From Isoetes taiwanensis (taxonomy: Eukaryota; Streptophyta; Lycopodiopsida; Isoetales; Isoetaceae): a stretch of DNA of 64,000 nucleotides. The notes below the pieces were generated by a model. It saw nothing but the letters and a program-made list of their open reading frames with translations. It made no database searches and was not told where the DNA came from. The DNA lies in NCBI GenBank assembly GCA_021234155.1, contig JAJEKV010000014.1:20787513-20851512 (forward strand), given 5' to 3'. The position numbers and the translations under genes were made by a program. Shown here piece by piece: positions 59,953 through 64,000 of this stretch (position 1 is its first letter; the number at the start of each line of letters is the position of its first letter).

Positions 59953-60249
59953 CCCAAAAATCCTAGAGACACAAATGCACCGAGAAAAAAACTTAGAGCC
60001 TATGAATAGAACCTATTTGTCAATTTTTTTTGGCTTTGCCATTGTTGATTCCTTAGTGTTTCTGTTTAATTTGATATAGAATTTTCCTAAGACTATTTAT
60101 GTAAACGAATATAGGTCAAAAAACCGGCGGCAAGAATCCCCGTTTTCTTGGCCCAATCTTTGGCTCTCTTAGGGTTAGTGGTCCTCCACTGCATGGATTG
60201 TGGGTTTTTGTTTTCTGCCTAAACCCACTTAGTAGAACGAGGTAAGGCT

Positions 60250-62677
60250 ATGGCAACTGCTGCCACGGAGAAGGAAAAGACTTCAGAGGAATTGCGGCGA
60301 GAAATTGAAGAGCTTAGATGGCAACAGCGAGAGGTCAGTAATCTTACCTTCTTCTAGTTGCTTGGATTTTTTTTTTTGCTGTCTTCATGTAGAATGAGGT
60401 TCTGAATAGATGTATAGGATAAAACTCTGGGTTTATGCCTGGCACGGGCCTTAAAGTGTTCCTTTGTTCCGCTCAGGAACTTGTAAACTTGTCTTCATCT
60501 TTTAGAGAAAGGATTTTGGCAATTGTTAGTACTGGTTCTTAAGGCCAGGTAGACCTGTTCTTACGTTGTGAGATTTTGGCAATTGTTAGTACTGGTTTTT
60601 AAGGCCAGGTAGACCTATCCTTACCCTGCTTACTTGTTGATGTGTATGAGATTCAATATGAGTTGTGCTTTCAGATAACTGAAAGGTTACGAGATCCACG
60701 GGGTATTAGAAAAGGGATATCTCCTCGTGCTGGACCAGGATTTCCTCGTGTACCTAATAGGAATGGCCTTCAACGAGGAATAGTGCGCCGAGTATGTATT
60801 CTGCTTAAATATTTAGAATTTGCTAGTCTCAATGCATTTGCTTGTACTAATTTTTGTACCTACAGCCTGGTCCTGGCGACTTTGAAGAGCCACCATTAAA
60901 GAAGAGGCTCCTTTCAACAGTTGTCAAGGTAAAAAAGTCGAGATATTCTTCTTTTGGGAGAAAGTTTAGGAACATGTCTGGTTTTTTTATGCAAGTTCTA
61001 CGACGTTTTCCCCAATGCTTGATAGATGTATATAGGTAAATGGCAGCAACGAGGGGGATGACATGGAAGGAAAAGAACTTAAAGATGGTGCAGTTGAGGA
61101 AAAGGAACCCCAAGAGGATGTTGATGACCAATTTGCAATTGGCAGTGGCAGAAGAGAATTTAAAAAGGCACGTGATTTATCCAGGACTCAGTCTGCATGG
61201 AGTTTCAATTAAGGCAAGCTCTAATGGGATTTGTTTTTTATAGGAAAATGTGCACAAGATTGTGGAGCCAGTTCCCAGGGTGCTGCCTAAAGTCGAGGAT
61301 CCCAAGCTGGCCAAACGAAATCGCAGAATGTTTGGTGCCCTTTTGGGAACACTTGAGGTATTGAAGATTTGCACTGCGTAGATGTTATTTGTGACTTATG
61401 TATTCTTGCTCACAATTTTTTTTTTTGATGTTGCATCAGGTTTGCGTTTCATTGCAGCTCATCAGTTATGATGAAGACACTTGTCGTTTGTATCTCGTTT
61501 TGTCTGATATGATTCCTTTTCACTGAAGGACAGTATTAGTTATTTTGAAGTACTGTGCTGTTTGTAGTGTTCTGCCTGCTGAACGCATACTTGTTTATTA
61601 TGTTTTATTCTTCTTCATAATTTAGCATAGTTTGGTATTTGTGTAGAAATTCAGAGAAGAAGATCAGAAATTGTCAGCATCAGAAGCTTTACGTCGAAGG
61701 TCTGATTCACTGAGAAGGGTAACATTTTCACGTTTCCTGCTTGATAGCTACCTATTAACGTGGTTGGAAGAAATAAGAATTTGGCCTATCAGATGCATTG
61801 GAATTATGTTTCTTGGTCCCACAGCTTATAATGTGTTATATTTCAGGCAGAGCAAAAGGCTCAAGAAGAAAGTGAGAGGTTGTTCCAGCAGGAGCTGCAC
61901 CAACTTGCTGAAAGAAGGAAGAAAGACTTGGTATTTTTAGAGACTCTCCATTGTTGTTGTATGGATGCTTTGTCGTCTTGAAATTGAAAACAATGCATAA
62001 ATTAAAGCTTATATTCTAGCTATTATTTTTGTGGTTTATTACAGGTGCTGAGGGCAAGGCTTTCTGCAAAAGCAGAAGAAAAGCACCTTGAGCTGCTTTT
62101 TATTACCTGGACAGAACATCAGCTGAAGCTATGCTCTTTTCTCAAGTGAGTTACGTATTTGGATTTCACTTCAATGCTATTGTATGTAACCTTATATATA
62201 CTTCTTATGGCAGGACAAAAGCCGAGCCTTCAATTTTCTATATGCCAGCAAAACCACTAGATGATGATGAAAACAGAAAAGAAGAGCGTAGAAAGGCAAG
62301 GCACATATGTTATGCCATCTGCAGCATGTAATGAAGATGTTTTAGGCAAGTTATATGGTTTTTTTTCTTTACAGGAATTTGCGGAATGGAAACAGAAACG
62401 AAGGGAGGAAATAAGTGGTTATCAAGAGCAAATTCTTAGCCGTCATCTTGCAAAAGTGGAGGCGGATTTTCAAAGATGGCAAAATCAATCACAGTCTACT
62501 CATGTTCCAGAAGAAATGGAGGAAGATGAGATTGACGACACTTGCAAGGAGGCCACACAAACAACAGCAGGTCCTGACGTTGCAACAGAAGATAACTTGG
62601 AAGATTCCACTGTCAATGTTAGCAGCAATCCATTAACAGAAGACACCGAGGAAGCGGAAGGGCTTACTGAGGCATGA
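60250..62677 (+). CDS. PNN: Pinin/SDK/MemA-family splicing protein
   Basis: Plant pinin homologues join the exon-junction and ASAP/PSAP-type complexes and affect splicing in the nucleus. Exons: 60250-60333, 60675-60791, 60866-60928, 61036 to about 61210 (end uncertain), 61244-61357, 61647-61718, 61847-61930, 62045-62145, 62214-62295 and 62375-62677, roughly 395 residues. Landmarks: start MATAATEKEKTSEELRRE; VEPVPRVLPKVEDPKLAKR and MFGALLGTLE in exon 5; EESERLFQQELHQLAERRKK in exon 7; RARLSAKAEEKHLELLF in exon 8; TKAEPSIFYMPAKPL in exon 9; and an acidic tail after EFAEWKQKRREE. Exons 5-10 carry the conserved pinin domain. Intron 9 has a GC donor (AAG|GCAAGG). Exon 4 runs into TAA at 61210-61212 before any phase-0 GT donor; GC-type donors at 61173 or 61214 are alternatives, so that junction is unresolved. 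The other junctions are in phase. Confidence 0.9.
60512..60624 (+). repeat. 60-bp tandem repeat in pinin intron 1
   Basis: gattttggcaattgttagta begins at 60512 and again at 60572. The two units of 60 bp differ at only a few positions and share aaggccaggtagacct. Confidence 0.9.
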
Positions 62678-63344
62678 ATTTATGCATTAGTCTTGTCTTT
62701 TGTTTTCTCTTTTTGACAGGAAAGTGAGTCACTCGTTGTATCTTTAATATGATTTGAATGAGAAGTATATATTATTCTTAAAAAACTTTGTGAGGAAGTT
62801 CTACACCATCATTTTGGGATCTATCTATCAGCTTACTGTTTTTTAGCTCTATGAGATTTGTCATGAACTTATGGTCGAGGGACATAAAAATATTCCTGGG
62901 AAATTTAAAGAAAATGCGCCAATCACTCTGTCAAAAGTGTCTTTATATTTCTTGTACTTGCAACATACCCCTTACTTTGCCATGCTGCACCAGACTATCC
63001 ATTCAAGGTTATATTCTGCGTTGTTCCTTCCTGCTTTAATGTTGCACTAAAATGTGATACGATTGCAATTCAAATTCAATATGATCTTACTGCTGCCCAA
63101 TGTCATATATTTGGATAGGCTTATTCTAGAATAAATAATGAGCTAAATGGGAAAGATGATGCAAACAGCATTCACTAATGTGAACAAGCCTTATCTAATT
63201 ACCTATTTATTATTCGTTGTGGCTCTTCAATGGTAAGGGGACAAAAGATTTTACTTATTTCACCCTTACTAATTCTTTTTGCTAGCATTTACAACTGAAA
63301 AGGAGACACAGCTTTTACAACCAAAACTCTAAATTAACGAGAAA
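62678..63344. other. Pinin 3' UTR and intergenic DNA
   Basis: AT-rich with no second gene visible. The polyadenylation site is not defined. Confidence 0.5.
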
Positions 63345-63402
63345 AAGAAGAAAATTATTTCTTAACGTCCATTGTAGACCAATTTGGCTATGAGACATTC
63401 AC
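63345..63402 (-). mobile_element. Short LINE 3'-end relic
   Basis: ttcttaacgtccattgtaga and tttggctatgagac match the LINE tail block ttttaacgtccacgg ... ggcctatgagac at 27338-27370 with several substitutions. It is old and only about 60 bp long. Confidence 0.35.
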
Positions 63403-64000
63403 ACAACACCAAGCTTACTCTATGAAGCCTGCCCCTATTCACCTTACATCTACATGATCAACAACACCAAACTAATTACATCATTGCCTTAACTTCTTGA
63501 AGTAATTATCTTTTCTTCACAAGAATCTTATGCATGCCTTTGCTATTACTTGATCCAATAACAATAGAGTTACCTTTTGCATTACATTTCGTCATGTTTA
63601 TAATAGCTAGAATGGTAGGGGCAATAAAAATAGATGCAGCCTTTATGTTGGAGCAAAATAGTATGGTGTAAAGGTTGAGCTCAACAGAGGTTTCATATGC
63701 ATCGTCGATAGGTAAATTACTGCTATCTTAAGAAAATATTGTATCCCACTTTCCCCACAATGCACTAATATTTTAACTTACTATATTATTTTCCATGCTC
63801 TAATATAATAAACAATCAAAGGTCGAGAATTCGAGTGTTTGACTAGTTTATTTTGATTGGGGAATTCTAAGTGCGCTGCCTAAATGAACTTATACATATT
63901 TGAAACGAAGATTGTAGATACCTATCTCTGTGGTTACATGCCTTTTGACAGTTGCAATCATGGTGCACCCTAGACTACCTCAGTCGTCAAATCCATACCT
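63403..64000. other. Intergenic DNA to the window end
   Basis: AT-rich, with no supported feature. Confidence 0.5.

Overview
This is nuclear DNA of a land plant. Evidence: intron-rich eukaryotic genes with GT-AG introns (APE2, pinin), a plant-style R2R3-MYB first exon, a plant DeSI/PPPDE gene, a chromodomain Ty3/gypsy retrotransposon, LINE remains and a Helitron fragment. The species cannot be fixed from sequence alone; the LINE type and overall look would suit a fern or other non-angiosperm, but that is inference.

The dominant feature is a block of about 20.4 kb present twice in the same orientation: copy 1 at 1-20202 (it may begin before the window) and copy 2 at 26186-46651. Each copy holds, left to right: the 3' part of a DeSI-like gene (minus strand); a gypsy element inserted in a coding exon of that gene, with a LINE nested in its 5' LTR; the 5' part of the DeSI gene; fragments of a second LINE family; and the start of APE2. 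Copy 2 continues into a complete APE2 gene (44455-48280). Copy 1 stops homology inside APE2 exon 7. The copies differ mostly at CAG/CTG sites, where copy 1 carries scrambled short strings rather than ordinary substitutions. This looks like uncorrected long-read basecalling error at CHG-methylated cytosines, so many broken frames in copy 1 are probably not biological.

Between the copies (20203-26185) lie an orphan MYB exon and a frame-broken methyltransferase (spermidine-synthase-like) gene, both on the minus strand. Right of APE2 (48281-60249) is mostly AT-rich intergenic DNA with a MITE-like foldback (51295-51650), a G+C-rich hairpin (52974-53044), an unidentified exon-like stretch interrupted by a truncated LINE copy (53.2-54.4 kb), a tandem SINE-like duplication (57.6-58.5 kb) and a frameshifted Helitron Rep fragment (59.55-59.95 kb). 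The window ends with a pinin-family splicing gene (60250-62677) of about ten exons, one intron using a GC-AG donor.

The only genes that look intact are APE2 (DNA repair) and, apart from one unresolved splice junction, pinin (mRNA processing). I did not find a convincing new biological system. The most useful results are the context-specific discrepancy between the copies, the exonic retrotransposon insertion that splits the DeSI gene, and the foldback elements.
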